A DNA stretch of 64,000 nucleotides from Costus lasius. Taxonomy: Eukaryota > Streptophyta > Magnoliopsida > Zingiberales > Costaceae. How positions within the stretch are numbered: the first letter of the stretch is position 1; the number at the start of each line of letters is the position of its first letter. The translations under genes and the position numbers were made by a program. Where the stretch lies: NCBI GenBank assembly GCA_027563935.2, contig JANVAS020000203.1, positions 8,432,001 to 8,496,000 of the forward strand. The letters are read 5' to 3'. The notes below the pieces were generated by a model. That model searched no databases and was not told the origin of the DNA. It saw only the letters and a list, made by a program, of their open reading frames with translations. Of this stretch, positions 32,131-43,956 are shown piece after piece.

Positions 32131-34768
32131 TGTAAGACCCGAGAATTTTGATGTATTAAACCTCGGTATGTGACTCATTTTGACTATCTATAATCAGGCA
32201 TTTATTAACCTTGTTGGTGGGATTTTTGGCTAAGGGGAAAATTATTCTCCTGTAGGGCAAAAATAAGTTGCTGTGGAGGAGTCTTGAACTTGAGACCTTT
32301 CCTGTGTATGTTGTCCTGACTACCAGAGTTCCAGCCCAGTCTTTGTGTTATGTATGTGGGCGCCTACTTATTATGTGAGTATGCAGATTAAAATTCAGAT
32401 CTCACTTAAGTGATTTGGCCCCACTTAAGTTGTTTTCGAAATTCAGCCCAACCCTAGCCGCCCCTTGCGTTTCTTCCTCCCCCTCTCGTGGACGACTGCA
32501 GCCGCGCCTTCCCCTTCGTCCAGCTCCTCTTCCGGCGAGTTTTCCGGCGGCGGCGCTTGGCCTTCCGGTGTGGTGGACGGCGGCGGCGTGTGGAGGCTTC
32601 CGACGACTCTCTTCTGCTCACGGTTTGCTTGCAAATCGTTCCCAAGGCGAGTGGAAGTCTTATGTTACCTGTATTCCGAGTATATACCATGTTTTTTTCT
32701 TGCTTTGTGATGGAAAAACGAGTAGGTTTAATTTCCCCTTACCATGAAACCGTGAATGCCTATTTGAAGTTTCGAAAATCAGATTTAGGGGCTCTAATCA
32801 TAGGGTTTTTCGTTCTTTACTTGATTAGATGTCTTAGGAGGATGAGTTATCATGATCTTGATCTTCAATTTGATTGTATAATGTATTCATGAAAAACCCT
32901 AGAGTATGACATGCGCCCATGCCCTAAATTGATGAAATTTCATGCTAACTTTTGGGGAAAACTTAGGATTCATGAAATTAGAAGTATAAGGGAATTTATT
33001 ATGAATTTTATACTATTTTTGGAGCCTTAATTCATGCTGGCCGAAATTTACCCTAGGGGTATTTTGGTCAATGTTCAGTTAACTTTTGGGGCAAAGCTGT
33101 TATTCATGTAATTGAGTTTATATGGTACTTAAATATGATTTTTGCCTAATTTTAGGAATTTCCTATGCATAGTGATATGTGTAATCGTTCTCTTGAAATT
33201 AAGTGATGGTAATGTGTGCAATGCTTGTAATTAATCTGCTTGAGTGGAAATTCTGTTTGATAACCTAGAATGTAGATGTTACAATCTAATTGCATGAAAT
33301 CTAGGATTAACACATTATACCTGCATGGGAACATTTGTTGAGAACTTAGCATGGTATCTTCCTAACCTGATTGCATGAAACTTAAGGACTACCCTGTCTA
33401 AAACATTTATGCTGTGTAATTAATTGCGAGTGGTGAGTTCGATAAGTTAGATATCCGGGTATTAGTCTTTTGCTATATGTGTGTGGTGTAAGTCATGTCC
33501 ATTATGTGTGACCCTGGAGATACTGTGAAGTGGGGCAAAGTGCCACGCCTTGGTCAGGCGGGGGCCACCACTTGATCTTCCTTCACAGATGTGATTAGTT
33601 TAGCATAAGAGAGACAAAGTGCCACGCTACTGGTAAGCGAGGGCCACCTCTTGAACTCTCTGACTGCTGCGTGACCAATGTGGGGAAACAAAGTGCCACG
33701 CCGTGACTTGGCGGGGGCCACCTCTTGATTTACCACATTGTCTGAGTGGGTAGATGGAGATCAGCGTGCCACGTCTTAGCTAGACGGGGGCCACCTCCTG
33801 ATTTCTCCCCTACTGTTTGGCATGCATGCATTCTCCGAGCCCTGACGAGGGAAGGGTCGGACCTTTGTGGTCATTTCGTTCTGTTCTGGATTTGGATATG
33901 TTAGGATGGGATGTGCATCTACGTATGTGTTCTGTTTTGCCATATGATGTGTAAGTCTCTATTTCGGTTTTGTTGTATTATGATTGGATTTCGCCATGTG
34001 GATTATTTTGTAAGTTTGTATTCTTATCTGTATTTGATTTGATATTTGATAATCGCATTTGGTAAATGTTTTGAAAAACCTTGCATGCTATTTTTGAATG
34101 TATTAATGGAGGGGCTTCATAAGGTTCTCACTTGCGGAGCTGTTAGCTCACCCCCTCTAAAATCTACAGGTGAGAGACAGTGATTGATACGGCGTTATGC
34201 ACCTTTGAGATATACTGAGTAGCTTGATGAAGCTTTGGGTTTTGTGATATGGACCTTGTAAACAATTTTGGTATTTGAATACTTGTATCTTGATTTTGTT
34301 ATCTGGGGCCTGCGTGCCTGTATTAGTAGTATTCTGTTTTGGATGATGAATGCTGTATTTTGGTTACATGTGAGGGCTTAGGCCCATTTTGTTACAAGAT
34401 TTCGGTTGTGGTATCTTGTCAGCGTTTGATAGGATTTTATGTTCAGTCTGTTCTGTGATGTGTGATTTTGTCTCCGTATAAGTATAGTACGGAGTTGTGA
34501 TCTGATTCGATTATGTTCAGTATTTGATAAGTTGAAATTACTTGTTGTTATGAATCAGTAAAGCATGTGCCTGTATGGGAATTTTCCCGAACCTAGTATG
34601 TACGTATACATGCTGCCGGATTTTTGTATAAGTTTTTCAGATCTTTTATTCCCTAGCTTTGTTCGTAGTATGATCTTGGCTTCAGTTTTTTTTTAGTTTA
34701 ATCTTCTCGTGACGTTCCTCGTATGATTTCCGCGTGAAATTCAGGGTTAAGTATCGAGGGGCGTTACA
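32131..34768 (+). repeat. Gypsy-3 5' LTR (2,638 bp)
   Basis: Starts TGTAAGACCC and ends GGGGCGTTACA. It contains a GC-rich island (about 32455-32600) with AACCCTAG at its upstream edge, a tRNA-like segment on the minus strand (about 32275-32345), four hairpin repeats (33546-33560, 33625-33639, 33699-33713, 33772-33786) and a CTGCGT-loop hairpin at 34306-34319. Open frames in the GC-rich part have no homology that I recognise. Confidence 0.95.
33534..33800 (+). promoter_or_regulatory. Four hairpin repeats in the Gypsy-3 5' LTR
   Basis: Four units of roughly 60-80 bp with the frame GTGCCA ... GGGGCCACC around a 15-base hairpin: CGCCT/AGGCG, CGCT/AGCG, CGCC/GGCG and CGTCT/AGACG. The flanks are kept and the stems vary but stay paired. 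A second set is at 40971-41237. Confidence 0.65.
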
Positions 34769-34770
34769 TA

Positions 34771-34782
34771 TGGTATCAGAGC
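34771..34782 (+). other. Gypsy-3 primer-binding site
   Basis: TGGTATCAGAGC two bases after the LTR, matching initiator tRNA-Met. The match continues with GAG. Confidence 0.9.
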
Positions 34783-34924
34783 GAGTTTCTAGCGAATATT
34801 AGATCTGGGTAGTAAAACATTGTTTGTGTATTGCATAGAAATAAACCAAGTAAGGAATTGGTTGTTAGTAAGATAAGGAAATTATTGTTTGTCTTGACTT
34901 GCAAGGTGTTTTTGCTAGGTAAGA

Positions 34925-37900
34925 ATGGTACGACCCAAGGGTAATGCTGATAATCAGATGGCTGGCTTTATGAGGGCTTTAGAGTCTATGAGTAGTATGA
35001 TTCAACAACAGGGTGCCCTCATTCAGCAGCAGGCTCAGGCTATGCAAGAACAGCAACAGATGATGAGGGAACAGCGTGAGCAGCATCAGGAGTTTCAGCA
35101 GCAACTCCTGCAGCAGAACCGCGATCAGCAACAAGAATTTCACCAGCAGATGCAGCAGCAGATGCAGTCACAGTCTCATTCCCAGTCACAGCCGGCTGAG
35201 AAGGAGAATGTGGGGAGTTCTCAGGAGAATGTGCATAAGAGGTATGCTTAACTGGTGAAGGAATTTCAGCGTATGAACCCTCCAGCTTTTTATGGGAGCC
35301 CAGGGCCTAGAGCAGCTGAGGACTGGCTTGCTGACTTAGATAAGATTTTTGCGGTGATGCGATGTAGCGAAGAGGATAAACTGTGCCTGTCAGTATATAT
35401 GCTGAAGGGGAATGCTGAGATGTGGTGGAAAGGAGTTAAGAGGCTAGCAACTGAAAAAGGGGATACTGTAGACTGGGTTTACTTCATGAGAAAATTTAAT
35501 GACAAGTACTTTCCACCTAGCATGAATGAAGAGAAGGAGGTGGAGTTTATCCACCTGGTGCAGGGTGACCTTTCTGTGGCTCAATATGATATTATGTTCA
35601 CCCAGTTGTCCAAGTATGCTCCCCATTTGGTCAGCACTGAGGAACTAAGGGCCAGGAAGTTTCAGAGGGGTTTGAGAAAAGATATCAGAGATCGGATTGT
35701 GGCACTGCATCTAGAGACCTATGCTGAGGTTTTAGAGAGGGCTCTCACAGTGGAGAGGTCAATTTCTGAGCAGGCAGTGGTGATTGCCCCAACCCCTGTT
35801 GTGGAGACTGCTGCTCCAGTTCCCCAGAGTCATGAAAAGAAACAATATAAGCACAAGGATAAGAAAGGTAGGCATCATCCCTATCAGAAGAATTTTAAAT
35901 CTGCCCGAGGTGATACCGTGGAAGGCAGAAAGTGCTATCATTGTGGAAGCAGTGGTCACGAGATCAAGGACTGCTATAAGAAGTCAGGGGCTTGTTTCAG
36001 GTGTGGTAAGGCCGGACACCGTATCAAAGACTGCCCACAGCTGAAGTCTTCATCTCAGGGTACTGATAAGCCCACAGTGCAGACTCGAGTATATGCTATT
36101 GCTGAGAAGGACGCCAGGGCTTCCAAGTCAGTTGTGGAAGGTACTCTTTTTGTTTTCGATCAGTTAGCACGTGTTTTATTTGATCCTGGTGCCAATCTCT
36201 CTTTCGTATCAGTTCATTTTGTTCGTTATTTGCCTGTGGCACCTGAGACTCTTGATTGTGCTATATCTGTCTGCACCCCTATGGGTGATTCCCTGGTAAC
36301 AGATGTGCTTTATCCTGATTGCATGCTTAGGATAGAGGAGTATGACTTGTTTGTTGATTTGATATTGCTTGACATGCTTGACTATGATGTGATATTAGGG
36401 ATGGACTGGTTGTCCTCTTACCATGCCACCCTAGATTGTTTTGAAAAGTTGGTGACTCTGAATTTGAGTGATGGTCATCAATTGCATATCAAAGGTTTGA
36501 TTGCAGATCAGGGGTTACATGTGATCTCTTTCCTGCATGCTCAAAGGTTATTGGCTGGCGGCTGTAAAGGCTACTTGGCACATGTAAAGGTTCAGGATGA
36601 ACCTGTATCTGATTTGGCTTATATACCTGTGGTGAATGAATTCCCAGATGTATTTTCTGATGAGTTATCTGGTTTACCACCTGACCGGGAAGTGGAATTC
36701 AGTATTGACTTGATACCTGGCACTGCCCCAATCTCTAAAGCCCCGTACCGCATGGCCACCTCTGAATTGGCTGAGTTGAAGAAACAGCTGGAAGAATTGC
36801 TAGAAAAAGGGTACATCAGGCCTAGCGCGTCTCCTTGGGGAGCGCCTGTGTTGTTTGTAAAGAAGAAGGACGGATCACTGAGAATGTGCATCGATTACCG
36901 TCAGCTGAACCAGGTAACAATTAAGAACAAGTACCCTCTGCCCCGTATTGATGATCTCTTCGATCAGTTACAGGGCGCTACTGTCTTCTCCAAGATTGAC
37001 TTAAGGTCTGGGTATTATCAGCTGAAGGTCAGAGAGGAGGATGTAGTTAAGACAGCATTCAGGACAAGGTATGGGCATTATGAATTTTTAGTTATGCCTT
37101 TTGGACTAACGAATGCCCCTGCTGTCTTTATGGATCTTATGAATAGGATGTTTCACCATCTCCTGGATAAATGCGTGGTTGTATTTATCGATGACATTTT
37201 GGTTTACTCGCGGAGTGCTCAAGATCACGCACAGGACTTACGCAGGGTGATGGAAGTTCTGAGAAGTAAAAGGTTGTATGCCAAGGCCAGTAAATGCGAG
37301 TTCTGGTTGGAGAAGATTAACTTTTTGGGACATGTGATATCTGGACAGGGTGTGTCTGTGGATCCAGCTAAGGTAGAGGCTATTATTAGCTGGGGAAGAC
37401 CAACAAATACATTTGAGATTCGAAGTTTCTTGGGCTTAGCAGGTTACTACCGCAGATTTGTTGAAGGGTTTTCCAAGCTGGCGGGCCCTTTAACAAAGTT
37501 GACCAGGAAGAATGCTGATTTTATCTGGGATGTCAAGTGCGAGGAAAGTTTCCTCGAGCTGAAGAAGCGTTTGACTAGTGCACCGATTCTCACTATACCT
37601 AGTGGCGGCGAAGGTTTCACTGTGTACACGGACGCCTCTGGCAAAGGTTTGGGCTGTGTACTCATGCAGCATGGTAAGGTGGTTGCCTATGCTTCCAGGC
37701 AGTTAAAGGAATACGAGTCCAACTACCCTACCCATGACTTGGAGTTGGCTGCAGTGGTGTTTGCATTGAAGATTTGGCGTCATTATCTGCTGGGTCAGAC
37801 TTTTGATTTGTACACCGACCATCAGAGCCTCAAATACATATTTACCCAGAAAGAACTCAACATGCGGCAGCGGCGGTGGATGGAACTGATCAAAGATTAT

Positions 37901-39538
37901 GATTTTACTATTCACTATCAGGAGGGTAAGGCAAATGTGGTTGCAGACGCATTGAGCAGGCGGCCTGTGACCTCTATGGCTGCACTTCTTGTGCAGGAGT
38001 GGCGCTTGCTTGATGAGTTCAGTAGACTTCGATTGGATGTGACACCTCGTGGTAATAAGTGTTTTGTTGCTGCACTTAGAGTTGAGTCTGATATTTTGCA
38101 AAAGTTGAGCAAGGCACAGTTGGTTGATCCTGAAATTTTGAAATGGAAAGAAAAACTGGAGATGGGATTGATTGAGGATTTCAACCTATCCACAGATGGT
38201 TTGCTTAGGTTCCATGGAAGGGTCTGTGTCCCTGAGGACCCTAAGTTGAGACAAGAGATTTTAGCTGAAGGCCACAGTTCTAAGTATTCTATTCACCCTG
38301 GTAGTACCAGAATGTATTAGGACCTGAAGAAAAGTTTCTGGTGGCAAGGGATGAAGAATGATGTGGCGCAGTGTGTGGCTAGATGTTTGACATGCCAGAT
38401 GGTTAAAGCCGAGCATCAGAGACCGGGTGGATCCCTCCAACCACTTCAGATTCCTCTGTGGAAATGGGAAAATATCAGCATGGACTTTGTCTGTGGATTA
38501 CCTCGGACCAGAAAAGGGCACGATGCTATTTGGGTTATCGTGGACAGACTTACTAAGTCCGCCCACTTTTTGCCTATCAAGATGACTTATCCTTTGGAGA
38601 GGCTTGCCAGGTTGTACATTGACGAGATTGTGAGATTGCATGGTGTTCCGGTGGATATTGTATCTGACCGCGATTCCAGGTTCTTATCTTGGTTTTGGAA
38701 GAAGCTTCAGGAAGATTTGGGCACCAAGCTCAGTTTTAGCACTGTATATCACCCGCAGTCTGATGGGCAGACTGAGAGGACCATACAGACATTGGAGGAC
38801 TTGCTGAGATCTTACATCATTGATTGGCATGGTGAGTGGGATAGAGACTTAGCCCTGATTGAGTTTACCTACAACAATAGTTACCACTCTAGTATCCAGA
38901 TGGCCCCGTACGAGGCATTGTACGGAAGAAGATGCAGAACTCCCTTGAGTTGGGAGGAGGTAGGTGATAGGACCTTGCTCCAGTCTGATGCTGTGCAGGA
39001 AGCCACAGATAAGGTAAAGATTATTCAAGAAAAGCTAAAGGCTGCACAGGATAGGCAGAAAAGCTATGCTGATGTGAGAAGGAGACCTCTGGAATTCATG
39101 GTGGGAGAACATGTATTTGTTAAGGTTTCTCCGACAAAAGGTGTGATGCGATTCGGAAAGAAAGGGAAATTAAGCCCTAGATATGTGGGTCCGTTTGATA
39201 TCATCGAGAGGGTTGGACCTGTTGCTTACCGATTAGCCTTACCGCCATCCTTGGAGCATCTGCACAGTGTGTTTCACGTATCCATGCTTAGGAAGTATTG
39301 TCATGACCCGTCACATATCTTGGATTCAACACCTTTGCAAATTGATGGAAATCTGACTTATGTTGAAAGGCCACTAAAGATTGTGGATAGAAAAGAGAGA
39401 GTCCTTCGAAGCAAGGTGATACCTCTAGTGAAAGTTATTTGGGGAAATCAGTCCGTGGAAGAAGTTACTTGGGAGTTGGAAACCGATATGAGAAAGGATT
39501 ACCCACATTTGTTTGAACCTGCTCCCGATTTGCTTTAG
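34925..39538 (+). pseudogene. gag-pol: Gypsy-3 gag-pol polyprotein, two in-frame stops
   Basis: One frame of 1,537 codons from ATG 34925, interrupted by TAA (35249-35251) and TAG (38318-38320), with no frameshift. Domains: glutamine-rich coiled-coil-like N-terminus (about 30-90), gag, two CCHC knuckles (about 337-370), protease motif DPGANLSF from D420, reverse transcriptase with FIDD (754-757), RNase H (TDASGKG), integrase HHCC finger and D1187/D1248/E1284, and a chromodomain-like C-terminus (about 1480-1530). The first stop replaces a serine present in Gypsy-1/2. The second lies in the integrase finger between the histidines and cysteines, where Gypsy-2 has CAG. The start is supported by the shared MV-x-R/P-K-G-N-A beginning of the family. 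Confidence 0.92.
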
Positions 39539-39554
39539 AGGACTAAAGCCTTTT

Positions 39555-39567
39555 AAGGAGGAGAGGA
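39555..39567 (+). other. Gypsy-3 polypurine tract
   Basis: AAGGAGGAGAGGA lies directly before TGTAAGACCC of the 3' LTR and 16 bp after the polyprotein stop. Confidence 0.85.
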
Positions 39568-42205
39568 TGTAAGACCCGAGAATTTTGATGTATTAAACCT
39601 CGGTATGTGACTCATTTTGACTATCTATAATCAGGCATTTATTAACCTTGTTGGTGGGATTTTTGGCTAAGGGGAAAATTATTCTCCTGTAGGGCAAAAA
39701 TAAGTTGCTGTGGAGGAGTCTTGAACTTGAGACCTTTCCTGTGTATGTTGTCCTGACTACCAGAGTTCCAGCCCAGTCTTTGTGTTATGTATGTGGGCGC
39801 CTACTTATTATGTGAGTATGCAGATTAAAATTCAGATCTCACTTAAGTGATTTGGCCCCACTTAAGTTGTTTTCAAAATTCAGCCCAACCCTAGCCGCCC
39901 CTTGCGTTTCTTCCTCCCCCTCTCGTGGACGACTGCAGCCGCGCCTTCCCCTTCGTCCAGCTCCTCTTCCGGCGAGTTTTCCGGCGGCGGCGCTTGGCCT
40001 TCCGGTGTGGTGGACGGCGGCGGCGTGTGGAGGCTTCCGACGACTCTCTTCTGCTCACGGTTTGCTTGCAAATCGTTCCCAAGGCGAGTGGAAGTCTTAT
40101 GTTACCTGTATTCCGAGTATATACCATGTTTTTTTCTTGCTTTGTGATGGAAAAATGAGTAGGTTTAATTTCCCCTTACCATGAAACCGTGAATGCCTAT
40201 TTGAAGTTTCGAAAATCAGATTTAGGGGCTCTAATCATAGGGTTTTTCGTTCTTTACTTGATTAGATGTCTTAGGAGGATGAGTTATCATGATCTTGATC
40301 TTCAATTTGATTGTATAATGTATTCATGAAAAACCCTAGAGTATGACATGCGCCCATGCCCTAAATTGATGAAATTTCATGCTAACTTTTGGGGAAAACT
40401 TAGGATTCATGAAATTAGAAGTATAAGGGAATTTATTATGAATTTTATACTATTTTTGGAGCCTTAATTCATGCTGGCCGAAATTTACCCTAGGGGTATT
40501 TTGGTCAATGTTCAGTTAACTTTTGGGGCAAAGCTGTTATTCATGTAATTGAGTTTATATGGTACTTAAATATGATTTTTGCCTAATTTTAGGAATTTCC
40601 TATGCATAGTGATATGTGTAATCGTTCTCTTGAAATTAAGTGATGGTAATGTGTGCAATGCTTGTAATTAATCTGCTTGAGTGGAAATTCTGTTTGATAA
40701 CCTAGAATGTAGATGTTACAATCTAATTGCATGAAATCTAGGATTAACACATTATACCTGCATGGGAACATTTGTTGAGAACTTAGCATGGTATCTTCCT
40801 AACCTGATTGCATGAAACTTAAGGACTACCCTGTCTAAAACATTTATGCTGTGTAATTAATTGCGAGTGGTGAGTTCGATAAGTTAGATATCCGGGTATT
40901 AGTCTTTTGCTATATGTGTGTGGTGTAAGTCATGTCCATTATGTGTGACCCTGGAGATACTGTGAAGTGGGGCAAAGTGCCACGCCTTGGTCAGGCGGGG
41001 GCCACCACTTGATCTTCCTTCACAGATGTGATTAGTTTAGCATAAGAGAGACAAAGTGCCACGCTACTGGTAAGCGAGGGCCACCTCTTGAACTCTCTGA
41101 CTGCTGCGTGACCAATGTGGGGAAACAAAGTGCCACGCCGTGACTTGGCGGGGGCCACCTCTTGATTTACCACATTGTCTGAGTGGGTAGATGGAGATCA
41201 GCGTGCCACGTCTTAGCTAGACGGGGGCCACCTCCTGATTTCTCCCCTACTGTTTGGCATGCATGCATTCTCCGAGCCCTGACGAGGGAAGGGTCGGACC
41301 TTTGTGGTCATTTCGTTCTGTTCTGGATTTGGATATGTTAGGATGGGATGTGCATCTACGTATGTGTTCTGTTTTGCCATATGATGTGTAAGTCTCTATT
41401 TCGGTTTTGTTGTATTATGATTGGATTTCGCCATGTGGATTATTTTGTAAGTTTGTATTCTTATCTGTATTTGATTTGATATTTGATAATCGCATTTGGT
41501 AAATGTTTTGAAAAACCTTGCATGCTATTTTTGAATGTATTAATGGAGGGGCTTCATAAGGTTCTCACTTGCGGAGCTGTTAGCACACCCCCTCTAAAAT
41601 CTACAGGTGAGAGACAGTGATTGATACGGCGTTATGCACCTTTGAGATATACTGAGTAGCTTGATGAAGCTTTGGGTTTTGTGATATGGACCTTGTAAAC
41701 AATTTTGGTATTTGAATACTTGTATCTTGATTTTGTTATCTGGGGCCTGCGTGCCTGTATTAGTAGTATTCTGTTTTGGATGATGAATGCTGTATTTTGG
41801 TTACATGTGAGGGCTTAGGCCCATTTTGTTACAAGATTTCGGTTGTGGTATCTTGTCAGCGTTTGATAGGATTTTATGTTCAGTCTGTTCTGTGATGTGT
41901 GATTTTGTCTCCGTATAAGTATAGTACGGAGTTGTGATCTGATTCGATTATGTTCAGTATTTGATAAGTTGAAATTACTTGTTGTTATGAATCAGTAAAG
42001 CATGTGCCTGTATGGGAATTTTCCCGAACCTAGTATGTACGTATACATGCTGCCGGATTTTTGTATAAGTTTTTCAGATCTTTTATTCCCTAGCTTTGTT
42101 CGTAGTATGATCTTGGCTTCAGTTTTTTTTTAGTTTAATCTTCTCGTGACGTTCCTCGTATGATTTCCGCGTGAAATTCGGGGTTAAGTATCGAGGGGCG
42201 TTACA
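39568..42205 (+). repeat. Gypsy-3 3' LTR (2,638 bp)
   Basis: Same length as the 5' LTR. Reading both through, I noticed four single-base differences, near the positions equivalent to 32435, 32717, 34145 and 34743. The hairpin repeats recur at 40983-41223 and the CTGCGT-loop hairpin at 41743-41756. It is followed by the target duplication AGAAT. Confidence 0.95.
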
Positions 42206-42288
42206 AGAATGCATGACTCCTAAGGTCCAGATTGATTGTGATGAGATGGGGATTTATGATATTGTCATACATCTTCGTCGTCTCTTCA
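42206..42288 (+). pseudogene. Copia-C gag fragment between two insertions
   Basis: An 83-bp island between Gypsy-3 and the solo LTR. In frame with the end of 32130 it translates to a UBN2-like stretch (CMTPKVQIDCDEMG) that corresponds to SMTPPLQRQHEDMS in the Copia-A gag. Confidence 0.75.
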
Positions 42289-43951
42289 TGTTGGGGTATG
42301 CCCTTAAGGCTAATGTTTGAGGCCTTGGGTTGTTATCAGTATCATGTATAAACTCTATGTTTATAAAGGCAATGGTTGTTATTTAGGTTGTTGCATTATC
42401 TGCTGCTATATGTATACTTCTGAATAATGTCTCAATGGTGTTCAGCTTGGCTGACATGCAGTATTGTCCTTAGTCGAGATATCTTGGTGAACATGAGACA
42501 ACCTTGATATGATTGAGACTAATATGTGTTCTAATCTTATAGGATGCCTCGAGCATGGAATAAGATGTAGACTCATAGGTACATTGGATGTACTGGACTG
42601 ACCCTACTTAGGATATTCAATTGCTTGTCACAATCTGAATAATCCTTATGTGCAAACAAGTGGCATATTTCCTCTGACTTGAGATCACTTGTGTTTCTAA
42701 ATGAGGATTGGCATTGTCTTGAGGTAGTTCAATATCATTTGAAATATAATGGTTATAGATTATCTTGGATAATGGGCATGAGTCATGTTAGGGCATTAGT
42801 GATAGATATAGGATTGCCTCTCCTTGTTTGGAGTGTGGTGTTCTAAAGGGGCCCCCTGTATGAGATGGTTGTGAAAGTGTATGGCCATACCCAGATGACT
42901 ATGTTCATCTGATCTAACCACTCTAATCATGTTGGAGTTACAGGCTTGACACGCTTGTCCAACGAGAACATCCAGTGGCAAAGGAAACATGTATGCCTAG
43001 TGAATTGAATTCACACTTGTGCTGTGTTTGGGTGTAGTCTTGGAAGACTCTTTCCTTTATATCGGGAGACAGTGATGTGTTGCTAGATACCCCTCTCTGT
43101 TCGTGATAACGTAAGTTATCGTTACCGACATTAAAGGAAACCCTTAGGGTCGCACAATTTGATGATATGGCTTACTTATGTCAGATCGTGTGGACTGAAT
43201 TGTTTTGGTTCAGTTTAAAGGAGTTTAAACTCTGATTGTAAGTGAGATCTGGTCTGATCATGTTTGATTGATTAGGGCTTGAGATCGGTAAGCTTCGATT
43301 GAGAGAATTGATGCTTGATCGATGAGATCAGGAGCATCAAGAGATGAATGGTTAGATCTTGAGCCATTTGGTTTGACAAGATCTGAACCAATGCTGGTTT
43401 GATTTGGTCTTTGAACCAAATTCCTTTGAACCGGTTCATCATATGAGCGCATGGTTCAAAGGGAGAAGGAGTTGCGAACGGTTCACTTGGAGTGAACGCT
43501 TGAACGCATGAGCGCTTACTATATTTGGAAATCGGTTTTCCAAATTGATGACGCTCCCACGTTCGAAGACTCTCGTCTCTCTCTTGCTCTTCCTCTCGTG
43601 TGACTCGCCTCCACGAGTGTTGAAGGAGGTATTCGGCCAGCCAAGGAAAGAAATCATCTCATCTCCTTCACGCATCTAGGACACCTTGAAGAGCTTTGCT
43701 AGCACAAGGTTCACGCCAAGGGAGGAAGCCATCGCCATCTTGTGTGCGTCCACTTTGGAGGAGAGCCGCTTGCCCTCTTGCTTCCAAGTCGCCATCCAAA
43801 CAATGGCTTTGGTAAGATCACAAATTGATCTTTGCAAACATAAGGTTAATCATATGTTCATGCCACATGCGATCTTCATGAAATCCTTATTTCCGCCCAT
43901 GCAAAATTTTAGAAGTGCATGCGTTTAGGGTTTCACCCCCCCCCCCTTTCA
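42289..43951 (+). repeat. Solo Copia LTR (1,663 bp) with target duplication
   Basis: A complete LTR from TGTTGGGG to CCCTTTCA, flanked by the perfect 5-bp duplication CTTCA (42284-42288 and 43952-43956) with no internal region. This is the normal product of recombination between the two LTRs of one element. The GATAAC/GTTATC inverted repeat is at 43105-43120. The terminal palindrome has been replaced by a run of eleven C (about 43937-43947). Confidence 0.93.
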
Positions 43952-43956
43952 CTTCA

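Larger units (their letters stand above)
32131..42205 (+). mobile_element. Gypsy-3, complete Ty3/Gypsy retrotransposon (10,075 bp)
   Basis: Complete structure: 5' LTR 32131-34768, primer-binding site 34771-34782, gag-pol 34925-39538, polypurine tract 39555-39567, 3' LTR 39568-42205. Both LTRs are 2,638 bp. The element is bounded by a perfect 5-bp target duplication AGAAT (32126-32130 and 42206-42210) within the gag of Copia-C. It belongs to the same broad Tekay/Del-like group as Gypsy-1/2 but is a distinct subfamily, with LTRs that start alike (TGTAAGACCC) and then differ. Confidence 0.96.

Noticed and set aside
32415..32892. Open frames in the GC-rich part of the Gypsy-3 LTR as a host gene
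   Set aside because: They lie wholly inside both LTRs, overlap in several frames and show no domain. GC-rich sequence keeps frames open by chance.
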